Shown here: one piece after another, positions 6,815 to 14,921 of the stretch
Numbering within the stretch: the first letter of the stretch is position 1
Layout of the letters: every line of letters begins with the position of its first letter
Origin: a virus
IMG/VR virus record: IMGVR_UViG_3300038309_000043
Coordinates: 1 to 36,615 of that record
Strand: one strand, 5' to 3'
Length of the DNA stretch: 36,615 nucleotides
Notes under the pieces: generated by a model
Database searches by the model: none
Told to the model about the DNA's origin: nothing
What the model saw: the letters and a program-made list of their open reading frames with translations, nothing else
Position numbers and translations under genes: made by a program

Positions 6815-6942
6815 CGACAAGTTTGCCGGTATCCGATGCCCGAAAGGCGTAGTAGGGCGGACAGTCATTGGGCCAGTTTTAAGGACTTTTACCCAGCCCA
6901 TGACTGTTTTCCCGTCGGTTACGCACCGGCAATTTAAACAAC
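6809..6942 (+). other. structured non-coding stretch, possible degenerate attC
   Basis: ACAGTCATtGGGC (6861-6873) pairs with GCCCATGACTGT (6896-6907), leaving one T unpaired. An outer TTTGCCGGT (near 6822) pairs with ACCGGCAA (6925-6932), and GTTAAC-GAC (6810-6818) can pair with GTC-GGTTAC (6914-6922). It could be a second attC (R'' GGTTAAC, R' GTTACGC), which would make 6919-6990 a gene-less mini-cassette, or a structured 3' UTR. The left arm has ~40 unpaired bases, which is atypical. Confidence 0.4.
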
Positions 6943-6996
6943 GCCTAACAACCGGGTGGTTGGGACGCTCCGCGCCCCACACCCTTGGCGTTATTG
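6943..6996 (+). repeat. attC4 (integron-type recombination site, ~54 bp)
   Basis: R'' GCCTAAC (6943-6949) and R' GTTATTG (6990-6996) enclose the same central stem as attC2; 42 bases (6953-6994) are identical to 6000-6041. The R'' agrees in 6 of 7 bases with the complement of GTTATGC, the start of cassette 4. Confidence 0.8.
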
Positions 6997-7011
6997 CAGG
7001 AAGGAGAACCC

Positions 7012-7581
7012 ATGAATAAAAAACTGCCAAAGCACCTTGGAATGACATACCGGGAATTCAAGGTGGGAACAATAAAAAAAACCATTTACATGATCACCCT
7101 GATCCTTTTGTCGGGTTGCGCCCATCTTGGCGACTGGAAAGTGAACGGCATCCCTTTGTCACGGTTCAAAGATGCCGGCCCAAAGGAATATTCTCAGCTT
7201 GCCGGAGGTGTCGGACTGTCGTTTCTGGCTCACTGGGCAGGCCATGTGGTTTGCCTCGAAAGTCAAGGCGCTGAGTGGCACCAGGACGGGCTTTCGGAGG
7301 TGTACACGGCCAAAGACCTTACAGAATCAGAAAACCGCTGGGTGGGCCGCTCAGGCTTTGTAGCGAAGCTTTTGGTAGGCACTGGACTGAAGCACACAAA
7401 ATGGGCCGATTCGTGGTGGGTGACGGGCTATCAGATCGGAACAGTGGCTGAGATTACAACGTACCCGGTTCTGTTCAATGGAGATGGTGATTTATACACA
7501 ATCCGAAACCACGGCGGCAATGCGGATCTTGAATATTTGTTTTATTCGGGCTGGGCGTTGTGGAACCTGGGGCCGTATTAA
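7012..7581 (+). CDS. lipoprotein, hypothetical (189 aa), downstream of the cassette array
   Basis: After a basic cytoplasmic start (KKLPKHLGMTYREFK), a hydrophobic helix ends in a lipobox LILLSGC (Cys ~36), so the mature part is probably periplasmic or outer-membrane anchored. The mature sequence (ESQGAEWHQDG, WADSWWVTGYQIGTVAEI, EYLFYSGWALWNL) is not a family I recognise. AGGAAGGAGAACCC precedes the start, 16 bases after the attC4 R'. I find no attC after it, so it is either the phage gene next to the insertion or a cassette that lost its attC. It converges with the late operon. Confidence 0.65.
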   Translation: MNKKLPKHLGMTYREFKVGTIKKTIYMITLILLSGCAHLGDWKVNGIPLSRFKDAGPKEYSQLAGGVGLSFLAHWAGHVVCLESQGAEWHQDGLSEVYTAKDLTESENRWVGRSGFVAKLLVGTGLKHTKWADSWWVTGYQIGTVAEITTYPVLFNGDGDLYTIRNHGGNADLEYLFYSGWALWNLGPY

Positions 7582-7728
7582 AGACTTAACCCGAAGTCCA
7601 TCCTGAAGTCGAATATTCGTCTACCGAAAAAACGCAACGTACCAGTGTATAGCCCATCACTTAAAACAGACATTGGAAATGATTTTGCGGTTGGAAACTC
7701 AGGGAATAACCCCCTCGATAGTATGGCC

Positions 7729-8154
7729 CTAAAATCCATTGACAAGTCCTTTCAGGAATCGCAGCACAGGGCTTCTCTCAGACAACGGCTTCTTGGCCGC
7801 CTTAATCATTGTCTTGTCTGCCGACCTTAGTGTTCTCATCCTGCTTTCCACTCGTCTTGCCTCACGCTCCATCAAGACCTTTGTTGCAGCCTCTTTCTCA
7901 ATAGCCTTGATTGCATTGCCCCTTGCCAGCATAGCGTGTTCAAGGTGTGTGTGTACGTCCTTGTCTCCGCACCCACAGGGGCAGGGTGTGGTGTAGTCTA
8001 CTCCACGTGCGACCTCTTCCATGATCTCATTGAACGCCATTTCAGCTATTGGCTCAGACAGGCCATTCTCCTTGCTCTTCAGCCATTCGTATGTTCCTGA
8101 AAGGGTTGCACCGTTCTTCGTGTATGGTTTGTATAATTTGTTGTAATTAAACAT
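7729..8154 (-). CDS. hypothetical protein with CPCGCG motif (141 aa)
   Basis: The last gene of the late operon. Residues ~57-70 contain a Cys/His cluster (PCPCGCGDKDVHTHLEH) that could bind a metal. The C-terminal half is a long basic helix (KAIEKEAATKVLMEREARR) ending in LRFLKGLVNGF. The start is coupled to the preceding gene by TAATG at 8152-8156. Family unknown. Confidence 0.6.
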   Translation of the reverse strand: MFNYNKLYKPYTKNGATLSGTYEWLKSKENGLSEPIAEMAFNEIMEEVARGVDYTTPCPCGCGDKDVHTHLEHAMLARGNAIKAIEKEAATKVLMEREARRVESRMRTLRSADKTMIKAAKKPLSERSPVLRFLKGLVNGF

Positions 8155-8705
8155 TATGCTAACCTCTTCCGTATTTTCTTGGTTGACGTTGAATAGTAGG
8201 CGGCCGCTACGGTATATAATGGTGTTGTGCCATCGTCATCGTAAAGGGTAGTGTTTCCGTTGGCCGTGGTTATCTCTTTCTGGTTCATGATTTCTTTGGT
8301 AAGAAGCGTGGCACCGCCGAAAGACAAGTCAAATTCAATATCACACTCAGCCAAATCAGCCGCACCGGAGATCGACACAATTAAAGAATTGCAAGAGGCA
8401 AACCGGGCATCGGCAAGCTGAATCTCGTACACGCCGGGGTGGTTCGTGGAGTCCACCTCTTTGAATCGGCACTTGGTAGCTGTCGGTGCCGCATACGTGC
8501 CGAGCGTGGCTATGGTTTCAATGGTGCCAGCCGCCTGTGTGTATGCCGTAGCCGTGGCCTCATCGTTCTGGATTGTGGATATAATCAGGCTTGCGGTATC
8601 GTAGGCAAGTCCGGTCTTTCCGGCTCCGGTTGCGACAGACGAGTCCATCAGCTTGACCCTGAAGATCACGCTTGTCGGGCTTGGCCCTAATTCGAGTTTA
8701 GCCAT
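8154..8705 (-). CDS. probable virion accessory protein (183 aa)
   Basis: The beta-rich, Ala/Thr/Ser-rich composition (LAYDTASLIISTIQND, HPGVYEIQLADARF, SLIVSISGAADLAECDIEF) resembles phage tail or baseplate-associated beta-sandwich domains, but I cannot name a family. It overlaps the upstream gene by 8 bases and has GAGAGGTATAA before the ATG. Placement after the ejection genes suggests a tail-side structural or receptor-binding accessory role. Confidence 0.55.
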   Translation of the reverse strand: MAKLELGPSPTSVIFRVKLMDSSVATGAGKTGLAYDTASLIISTIQNDEATATAYTQAAGTIETIATLGTYAAPTATKCRFKEVDSTNHPGVYEIQLADARFASCNSLIVSISGAADLAECDIEFDLSFGGATLLTKEIMNQKEITTANGNTTLYDDDGTTPLYTVAAAYYSTSTKKIRKRLA

Positions 8706-9468
8706 TTATACCTCTCATTCCATATAATTTGTTTCGTCCTGCCAAAAGAAACCAGCTCGGCAACACATTCACGGTTGTTACATCATTCGGATCAAAGCCA
8801 GATTCTACCGATGCCATGTTTCTTGTTGACCCGCCTGCTGTGGATACAAGAAGCAGGCCGGTGGCGGGGACGTCGGTAACGTGCTTATACCGCATCCCCG
8901 CCCATAAAGAATCGAACGTTTTGGTCCCGTTGAAATACAGAGCCAACCGGTCATAAGTTTCGGCCATTGTGTTTTTGATTGGGGATACGTACGTGTCCGT
9001 ACCGGCTAACGTAGCACCCGTACCTTCATACCCACTGCCTCCGATTAACACTCCCTGCAACGCACAATTGCCAGAGTTAATAATATAATCAAGCTCAAAG
9101 AAACAAAGTGCGTCTGCTTCGACGCCTGTGATGCCTGTCCTGCGCAATTGTGGGCGATTTGTATTGTCACCGGCGGTCGTTATAACGAAGGCAACTTTAT
9201 CAACGCTGTGAGCAAACGTGCCGGTGGCCCCGCCCCAATCGACTAGCACCCACGAGTCCACGTCAGCCGAAAAATCAAATGTATAATTTGTTTCGGACGC
9301 AAGGCCACCCCCCACGGCACTTGCATATGCAACGGCTTTTTTGCCTGTACTGGTCACAAATTCAAGCCACTTTCCAACGGCATCAGAGAAGTCCACGACC
9401 TCATCGAAAAACATGCACTCGCCGTCTTTGGTTGCTATGTGTAAATTTGAAACAGAGACAGCCGTCAT
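8698..9468 (-). CDS. probable tail/fibre-associated beta-sandwich protein (256 aa)
   Basis: A beta-rich protein; the segment TYDRLALYFNGTKTFDSLWAG resembles concanavalin/laminin-G-like jelly rolls found in phage fibres and carbohydrate-binding modules. The N-terminus (VSVSNLHIATKDGECMFFDEVVD) could be an attachment region. GAAGAGGTAAAC precedes the ATG. The adsorption role is inferred from composition and place in the operon only. Confidence 0.5.
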   Translation of the reverse strand: MTAVSVSNLHIATKDGECMFFDEVVDFSDAVGKWLEFVTSTGKKAVAYASAVGGGLASETNYTFDFSADVDSWVLVDWGGATGTFAHSVDKVAFVITTAGDNTNRPQLRRTGITGVEADALCFFELDYIINSGNCALQGVLIGGSGYEGTGATLAGTDTYVSPIKNTMAETYDRLALYFNGTKTFDSLWAGMRYKHVTDVPATGLLLVSTAGGSTRNMASVESGFDPNDVTTVNVLPSWFLLAGRNKLYGMRGING

Positions 9469-9470
9469 GT

Positions 9471-9788
9471 TTACCTCTTCGCCAATGGAAAATTCTCGTC
9501 AATAAATTCCTGCGGGGTCATGTATTCAATCGCATAAAACTTTGACCCACAGCCAAGCGTCACAGGGGCCACCGATGTGGTCAGCGTCTGCCATTTGCCG
9601 TCAATCCAGCCCTGTGCCTCTGCATGCCTGATTGCTTTGTCGCCCTTCACGATATATCCCACCGCAATCCTCACGGGCACATGCTCCCCTGCGGTCAGGG
9701 CGCAATAGACAGCCTCGTGTCTGCACACCCCGTCCCATGCAGGGGCGCAGGCGGTTAAAAGCAGGATTATGAGGATCAGTCGAATCAT
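9471..9788 (-). CDS. small lipoprotein in the lysis region (105 aa)
   Basis: A short signal peptide (MIRLILIILLLTAC) ends in a lipobox LLTAC, so Cys14 should be acylated; the mature part (~92 residues) has several cysteines. It overlaps the holin-like gene by ATGA. An outer-membrane spanin role (Rz1-like) would fit the position, but the mature domain is not proline-rich as in classical Rz1, so this is only a possibility. Confidence 0.55.
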   Translation of the reverse strand: MIRLILIILLLTACAPAWDGVCRHEAVYCALTAGEHVPVRIAVGYIVKGDKAIRHAEAQGWIDGKWQTLTTSVAPVTLGCGSKFYAIEYMTPQEFIDENFPLAKR

Positions 9789-10405
9789 TGTTTAAACATT
9801 CGAATGACCTGGTCTTTCAGGTCTTTTGCCCGGTCATAGAACCAGAATGAGACGGCCGTGACCGTAAGGTAAATAACTGTCTGCACCACCAGGGTGAAAA
9901 TGGTCTGGGCATATTTTGGCGTGATCGCCTCTCCGGAGGTGGTTAAAATTTTGTACGCCAGCACCGTGACCCATGTGGTGGCGCCGATGAGGTAGGTGGT
10001 CAGCATCGGCCGGACCACCTGCCGCCACAGGTCCACAAAGACGATGGCCAGGACGATCAGGACGGTGAAAAACCGGCCGACATACGGCACATCCTTAAGG
10101 TAGTTCAGGTATGCCTCGTTAAACAGCCTGGTGTCTGCGGATTTAAGGGCCTCGCCCATGCCGGTCACAATGGCCTCCTCGATCCGGCCGGCGGCCTGGA
10201 CCCGGTCCCGCTGAATATTGGCCTGGACTTCGGCAATATCCGCCTGGGACTGCAGGGTGACCATGGTTTCATCGTGGCGGAACTGTTCGGCCTGCTGTTT
10301 GACCTGGATTTCCTGCTGTTTTAAAGAAAACCAGGACTTGATTGCCGGGCCCACCAGGCCGGTGATCAGCCCGGCCACGCCTGATGTTAAAAAATCAGCG
10401 ATCAT
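9785..10405 (-). CDS. putative three-TM holin-like membrane protein
   Basis: The 206-residue protein has a soluble helical part (residues ~25-90, Gln/Glu-rich) and three transmembrane helices at about 110-127, 134-153 and 167-189, with a VVRP motif between the first two. This is reminiscent of the 3-TM holin families of phages and gene transfer agents. The ATG at 10405 forms an ATGA overlap with the stop of the DUF5675 gene; a longer in-frame extension to 10576 would overlap that gene extensively. Neighbours (DUF5675, lipoprotein) support a lysis module. Confidence 0.6.
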   Translation of the reverse strand: MIADFLTSGVAGLITGLVGPAIKSWFSLKQQEIQVKQQAEQFRHDETMVTLQSQADIAEVQANIQRDRVQAAGRIEEAIVTGMGEALKSADTRLFNEAYLNYLKDVPYVGRFFTVLIVLAIVFVDLWRQVVRPMLTTYLIGATTWVTVLAYKILTTSGEAITPKYAQTIFTLVVQTVIYLTVTAVSFWFYDRAKDLKDQVIRMFKQ

Positions 10406-10845
10406 GATGCCTGCCTTTCTCTGTCTATGCTTATGATATGCAGCATAAAATCCTCGCCCCCGGTGAATTCCATCCATTTGCGCAGGGTGGTCTTTGATGT
10501 GGCCACCGCCATCTGGCCGTAAATCTCGGCCGGGTCTTTGCCCATGATCACGCAGCCGTTGGAGTTGGACCGCCACCCCTTTTCCGTGTCACCGGCCCAG
10601 TTGCCGTAATGCGTCAAGATCCATGTTCGGCCGGCGACATCGGTGATGTGGTACACGATGCCGAACCGGGGCGATGCGTATGCCTTGCAGCGATATACCC
10701 CGTCCGGAATACAGGAGACGTCCGGCGCGTTGTTTTTCCAGGGCAGTTCAATGGTAAACGCGCGGAACCCGCTGGTGACCCAGAAGCCGGCCACACCCTG
10801 GCCGTCCGGGTCTTCTTTGTAGCGGATCAGGTAAACGTCCAGCAT
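10402..10845 (-). CDS. DUF5675 family protein, possible lysis-associated enzyme
   Basis: The 147-residue protein matches the DUF5675 pattern as I recall it: IELPWKNNAPDVSCIPDGVY (residues ~32-51), then THYGNWAGDTEKG (H79, G81, N82) and SNSNGCVIMG (C98). The ordered His and Cys recall L,D-transpeptidase-like folds, so a cell-wall role is plausible but not demonstrated. It sits in the lysis-like cluster. ATAAGGAT precedes the start. Confidence 0.65.
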   Translation of the reverse strand: MLDVYLIRYKEDPDGQGVAGFWVTSGFRAFTIELPWKNNAPDVSCIPDGVYRCKAYASPRFGIVYHITDVAGRTWILTHYGNWAGDTEKGWRSNSNGCVIMGKDPAEIYGQMAVATSKTTLRKWMEFTGGEDFMLHIISIDRERQAS

Positions 10846-10873
10846 GCGCGTTTATCCTTATGCCAGCGGCGAC

Positions 10874-11191
10874 CTACCGCCGCTCCCTTAAATAACGGTT
10901 TAACTCATCTATTTTGTCACCATTTGTTTTTGCAGCCTTTTCCTGCCGACTAAAACCATCTCTCACCATTTCCTGAAGCTGCATAGCAGAACACCGTAAA
11001 TCATCTTTTGAGGCGTAGTCTTTCGGGAAAGCCACCACCTGTAAAAGCATCCAACCGCCTATGGTCATGAAAATAGACAAAACAAGAACAACCGTCTTAC
11101 GCCACCACGCAGTAGATAGTTCAGCCAACCACTCCGGCATACGCTCGGACTGCGTTGCCGTAATCGTCATTTTGCTTTTGTCTTTTTTCAT
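10874..11191 (-). CDS. small membrane protein, possibly lysis-related (105 aa)
   Basis: A basic N-terminus is followed by one transmembrane helix at about residues 31-53 (KTVVLVLSIFMTIGGWMLLQVV) and a charged helical C-terminus (QEMVRDGFSRQEKAAKTNGDKI). The topology would suit a holin, antiholin or inner-membrane spanin. I chose the ATG at 11191, preceded by GGAGGGTGGC, over the in-frame start at 11251, which overlaps the upstream gene. No specific family is recognised. Confidence 0.6.
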   Translation of the reverse strand: MKKDKSKMTITATQSERMPEWLAELSTAWWRKTVVLVLSIFMTIGGWMLLQVVAFPKDYASKDDLRCSAMQLQEMVRDGFSRQEKAAKTNGDKIDELNRYLRERR

Positions 11192-11213
11192 GCCACCCTC
11201 CTGGCTGCTACGG

Positions 11214-11654
11214 TTACTGTAAAACAAGACGAATCGTAAATTCTGCCGCATTTGTCGCCTGGTTTGCTACACCTATAGTCAATGCACTCCGTACCAGAAT
11301 CTTGGCAGACACATCGTCAATAAGAGGATACACTGACTTTTTTGCCGTGGCATGGATAAGGGCAGCACCACCAGCGTTCAGTAAGTCTAACCCGTCAGAG
11401 TCCTTGACAGTTACGTCTGCTTCATCAGGAGCCGTACCGCCAGAAGTCGGGAACGCCTCAACCGCCCGCAGATACCTACCCTTGATAAGCTCGGTGTAGG
11501 TTATGCCAGACTGAGTTGAATCTGTGTCTGTGGTGATGTCCGTCATTGATCCGTCCGTGTGTGCCGTGATTACATAGGTCAGCGCAACCGTTTCGTTCCC
11601 GGCCTCAGAACTGTTCTTGTATGCTTCCCATGATGCTGTGTAGCTTGATGCCAT
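11214..11654 (-). CDS. putative virion protein (146 aa)
   Basis: A beta-rich protein without cysteines (SSYTASWEAYKNSSEAGNE; AVEAFPTSGGTAPDEADVTV; TNAAEFTIRLVLQ), similar in texture to small phage tail or fibre proteins; family not recognised. AAAGGAGAAACATC precedes the ATG. It lies between the large gp16-like ejection gene and the lysis group, a position where P22-like phages often carry variable genes. Confidence 0.5.
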   Translation of the reverse strand: MASSYTASWEAYKNSSEAGNETVALTYVITAHTDGSMTDITTDTDSTQSGITYTELIKGRYLRAVEAFPTSGGTAPDEADVTVKDSDGLDLLNAGGAALIHATAKKSVYPLIDDVSAKILVRSALTIGVANQATNAAEFTIRLVLQ

Positions 11655-11666
11655 GATGTTTCTCCT

Positions 11667-14600
11667 TTATTGTAATCTATTGGACAGCCGTTTTTGCGCT
11701 GGCGGCTTATATGATGTTGAAATATGCATACCAGAGCTTGACAATAATGCGCTTAATCCGTCTTCTTCTCCCTGTAAATACTTTATTAAATAGCCCATTT
11801 GAATTGGTTGCATTGATATAATCTGGTTGATAGTCATTGGAATGGCCTGATTCCAGAACTGTTCCTTGTCGTTATACCGAGACTTCTTGATGGTTCTTCC
11901 ACCAAACGGCCCCCCGGTTTCAATCCATTCCTTTAGCCCGGTGAATGGTCTGTCTGCATAATCAGATTGAGTACCAGCAGACATAGCTATCCTTGCAAGT
12001 GGTGACGCCTTCCCTTTTGCAAGCCTAGCAGGGTCTTGTAGTTTTAGTGGATCGGCAAAGTGGCCCACTATTGACGCAACCTTTTTATTTCCATCAATGT
12101 CTATCCCAAGTGCATCATAGGCTTTAGTTACATCAACGCTTGACCATCTTAATCGTCTCGCCGTATCCCAAGAAGCAAACTCTTGTTTATAAAAGTCTTT
12201 TGTATCGTCTACACCGTTAATGGCAAGCTGAGTTAGAACCGTTGATAACGCAGATTTTATAAGAATACCGCCCCAGAAGCCACGGTATACTCCATCCATA
12301 CCGGGAACCTCTGGCATTTCGTTTACCATTTTACCAATGAAGGCATTTGCGCCTGGAACCATTCCTGTGAATGTTCTAAAGTTTGATTCTGTCCAATCTG
12401 GAGCGAGAAGCAGAAGTTGTAATGCCTTTTGAATATCAGGGTTTCTGCCCATCCTTCTAAGGTGTAGCCCACCAAAATCTGCGTTAATAAGTGTAGCCGC
12501 CTGTTCTGCTATAACTTCTACATCTGGGGTCTTGCCCTTCTTGCTTGCCTGTTTCATTCTATGGGCAAACTCAGTGGAAAATGCCTCTGCCTTGAGCCCA
12601 GCAAAAAACTTTCTGAAAAGACTATTGGTGAAGTTTTCTCTTTTAAGTTTTGCGAACTCCATAGTCCTCGCTGTTTTGCTCAGGCCAAGGCCACGAACTA
12701 TGGTTTCTGTTGCGCCTCGCCTGTCACTCATAAGAGACTCGTTCCAATCCTGCATTTTGCCAAGTGTCAGACCATTTTTAACACCGAGAGTAATGATCTC
12801 GTTTTTCTCTTGTATTTTGGCAAGCCCCTTTTTATGCGCCTCTATCGGGCTTGCCATTTCTTTTATGCCTTTTATAACACCGACAACATCAAGGTTTTTA
12901 GCAGACGCAGCTACGCCATGATTCACCCCAAACGCCCACGACCTAACACCAGCATAGTGATGGAAAAAGCTAGACATGAGGGCGTAGCCTTTGATAGCCG
13001 CATTTAAGCGTAGCGCATTTTTAAAGCCCTTTGCCTCCCATACGCTACCAGCTGTTCTCGTCATAGAGTTAATCATGTCAGCTATACCCTCTGGTGCATA
13101 TAACCTATCACGCCCAAAAATTTCAGATGCCTCTATAACACTACCGTCTTTTGCCCTCATTTCTGGCGGCGAAAAAAACACCTCCCTACCATAGTTGTCT
13201 ATGGTCAACACACTACCTTCAGATGCTCTCTGAGCGTCTGCGGAAACTTTGCCCTTCCATACCCATGTTTTAAAAGCGTCAGCCTTTAGGGGTGCGTATC
13301 CGGCCTTCTGTTTGGTGGTGAACATCTTCGTGTCAAGGCCCATCTTCATAAAGCCCTTATTCGCCGCAATGGTTTGTATCTCTGTAGCTATAGCTTCGTA
13401 TGAGCTTGTGATACCCCTAACCTTTAAATTCATACCTTTCATAATACCATCTGCAACAGTCGGTAACGTCCTTTGAAGTTGGGATGTGCTGAATGTCTTA
13501 AACCCATATCTTGCATCACCCCTATTGCTGTTCTCAATATCCCAGATACGTCGAACATAATTCTCAACCGATGTTTTTAGTATGCCCTGTTCTTGTGCGA
13601 ACGTGGCGTTGTCGTTAAAGGCTTGGTCCATTCTGATGTCAACAAACTCCTTCTGTGCATCAGTAAGCGTTTCGGCCTTATCAAGAACCCGAAGGTTCTC
13701 TTGCGCTCTGATTTTTTTAGACCCTTTAGCAGACTTTATTTCATTATTAAGATACACCCTTAATTCTTGAGCCTTCTCTGGGCTTGTCTTAACAAAGTCA
13801 CGATAGAACAGCATTGCCATATCAAGGTCTTTAGATGCCAGAGATTGCTTAACTTGTTTTTCTGTAGAGAAGTAATTGAGCGGATTGTGTTTCCACTTTC
13901 TGCTAGACGGCCCAGCAAGCTCTTGTACCTCACGCTGCATAGCGTTTGTCTCAAGCGATACGAGGTGTTGCGCTACGTCTTTCTTGGTATGTATTTCATT
14001 CGAGAACCGCCTGTCTTCTTCAAGTGATTGTTTAGCTTGCTCTTTTGCTTGCTCGGGCGGTCTCTCCTTTGCTGTATCATCGTAGTACTTCGCCCTATCT
14101 GCTGGGTTTTCCACTTCGACTAAACTCTCGTTTGCAAGCTTGTTCGCATTACGCAAAACACGATCAAGGCCAACAGCATCCCTAGCCACCTCACGAATAC
14201 CCTTCGTTCCACGTCCACCCGCAGCGCCAAAGCCAGCCATTACACCAGCGCTCTTAGCTATCTCCTCTGGGCTACCACCCTCTGCGGCGGCTTGTGTTGC
14301 ACCAACGGAAGCAAGCGCAGTCGTCTTAAGTGGGCGAGTAAGTCCTTCTGTTGATCTTAAAATACCACCAAGTAGCGCACGCTCTACACCAGACTTAACC
14401 GCACCACCCACGCCATCGTTTGACAGTCCATGCAGGGTAGCCATTGGAACACCAAGCATAAATTCTGCCATGCCGGGAATAGCGCCTCCGACAAACTCAG
14501 ACGCTATCTTTTCTGAAAGACCAGCATGCTTTACTTTACTATCCCAATAGGCAGTATTTTTGGCATAGAATTTTGTGGCTTCCTCAAACATACCACCCTT

Positions 14601-14921
14601 CTCCATGCCTGTTTTTTCGCTTATGTAGTTTACAATATCGTCTATGTTTTGCGAAAACCCGCCAACGCCCTTATTAAAAGCAGACGCGGCACCCGCCCCT
14701 ATGTTTATCCATGGCTGCGTTATTCTTTCGAAAGCAGTAGCCTCTGGCTCTTCAACCACTGGTTGCTTCGGAGCCTTTGTATCTACTGCACCAACTGCTG
14801 GCAAGCCAAGATTTTCAAAAGAGTCTTTTGGCCTTGGGGGTTCCTTTGGCAAACCAATGGATTCAAAAGCGTCTGCGCTTTTAGTAACTGGTAGTCCTAA
14901 TTTTTCAAAGGCGTCTGCCAT
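11667..14921 (-). CDS. large ejection/internal virion protein (P22 gp16 position)
   Basis: At 1084 residues this is the longest gene. It begins with three near-repeats of a short motif (AFEKLGLPV, AFESIGLPK, SFENLGLPA) followed by a Gly/Ala-rich region (~residues 75-105 and 150-250) and a long helical body. Its position after gp7- and gp20-like genes matches P22 gp16, whose product is ejected into the host with the DNA and helps it cross the envelope; P22 gp16 is 609 residues, so this is much larger. I see no clear lytic transglycosylase motif. The start is coupled by TAATG to the previous gene. Confidence 0.65.
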   Translation of the reverse strand: MADAFEKLGLPVTKSADAFESIGLPKEPPRPKDSFENLGLPAVGAVDTKAPKQPVVEEPEATAFERITQPWINIGAGAASAFNKGVGGFSQNIDDIVNYISEKTGMEKGGMFEEATKFYAKNTAYWDSKVKHAGLSEKIASEFVGGAIPGMAEFMLGVPMATLHGLSNDGVGGAVKSGVERALLGGILRSTEGLTRPLKTTALASVGATQAAAEGGSPEEIAKSAGVMAGFGAAGGRGTKGIREVARDAVGLDRVLRNANKLANESLVEVENPADRAKYYDDTAKERPPEQAKEQAKQSLEEDRRFSNEIHTKKDVAQHLVSLETNAMQREVQELAGPSSRKWKHNPLNYFSTEKQVKQSLASKDLDMAMLFYRDFVKTSPEKAQELRVYLNNEIKSAKGSKKIRAQENLRVLDKAETLTDAQKEFVDIRMDQAFNDNATFAQEQGILKTSVENYVRRIWDIENSNRGDARYGFKTFSTSQLQRTLPTVADGIMKGMNLKVRGITSSYEAIATEIQTIAANKGFMKMGLDTKMFTTKQKAGYAPLKADAFKTWVWKGKVSADAQRASEGSVLTIDNYGREVFFSPPEMRAKDGSVIEASEIFGRDRLYAPEGIADMINSMTRTAGSVWEAKGFKNALRLNAAIKGYALMSSFFHHYAGVRSWAFGVNHGVAASAKNLDVVGVIKGIKEMASPIEAHKKGLAKIQEKNEIITLGVKNGLTLGKMQDWNESLMSDRRGATETIVRGLGLSKTARTMEFAKLKRENFTNSLFRKFFAGLKAEAFSTEFAHRMKQASKKGKTPDVEVIAEQAATLINADFGGLHLRRMGRNPDIQKALQLLLLAPDWTESNFRTFTGMVPGANAFIGKMVNEMPEVPGMDGVYRGFWGGILIKSALSTVLTQLAINGVDDTKDFYKQEFASWDTARRLRWSSVDVTKAYDALGIDIDGNKKVASIVGHFADPLKLQDPARLAKGKASPLARIAMSAGTQSDYADRPFTGLKEWIETGGPFGGRTIKKSRYNDKEQFWNQAIPMTINQIISMQPIQMGYLIKYLQGEEDGLSALLSSSGMHISTSYKPPAQKRLSNRLQ

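Larger units (their letters stand above)
5480..6996 (+). mobile_element. integron-type gene cassette array (CALIN-like), four cassettes
   Basis: Four short genes in one orientation are each followed by an attC-like inverted-repeat site whose right end is G|TTAT, then a short leader with a ribosome site and the next start. Cassette limits at the G|TT cut are 5481-5720, 5721-6037, 6038-6380 and 6381-6990. For the first three, cassette start and end are complementary to each other over 11, 13 and 15 positions with 0-2 failures, as expected of excised circles. No integron integrase is visible. The array lies between phage recombination and structural genes, so it is inside the phage genome. Confidence 0.8.

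Noticed and set aside
5480-6996. Reading the inter-gene hairpins as simple terminators or riboswitch-like leaders
   Set aside because: They lack T-runs, have unpaired single bases on one arm, share G|TTAT ends and show same-cassette end complementarity, none of which terminators explain.
7582-7728. ACTTAAC (near 7584) and AATAAC (near 7707) considered as R'' of a fifth attC
   Set aside because: No matching R' at a suitable distance and no paired arms; no complementarity of useful length with the start after attC4.
7645-7830. Plus-strand 61-codon frame crossing into the convergent late operon
   Set aside because: No ribosome site and it overlaps the end of the better supported minus-strand gene.
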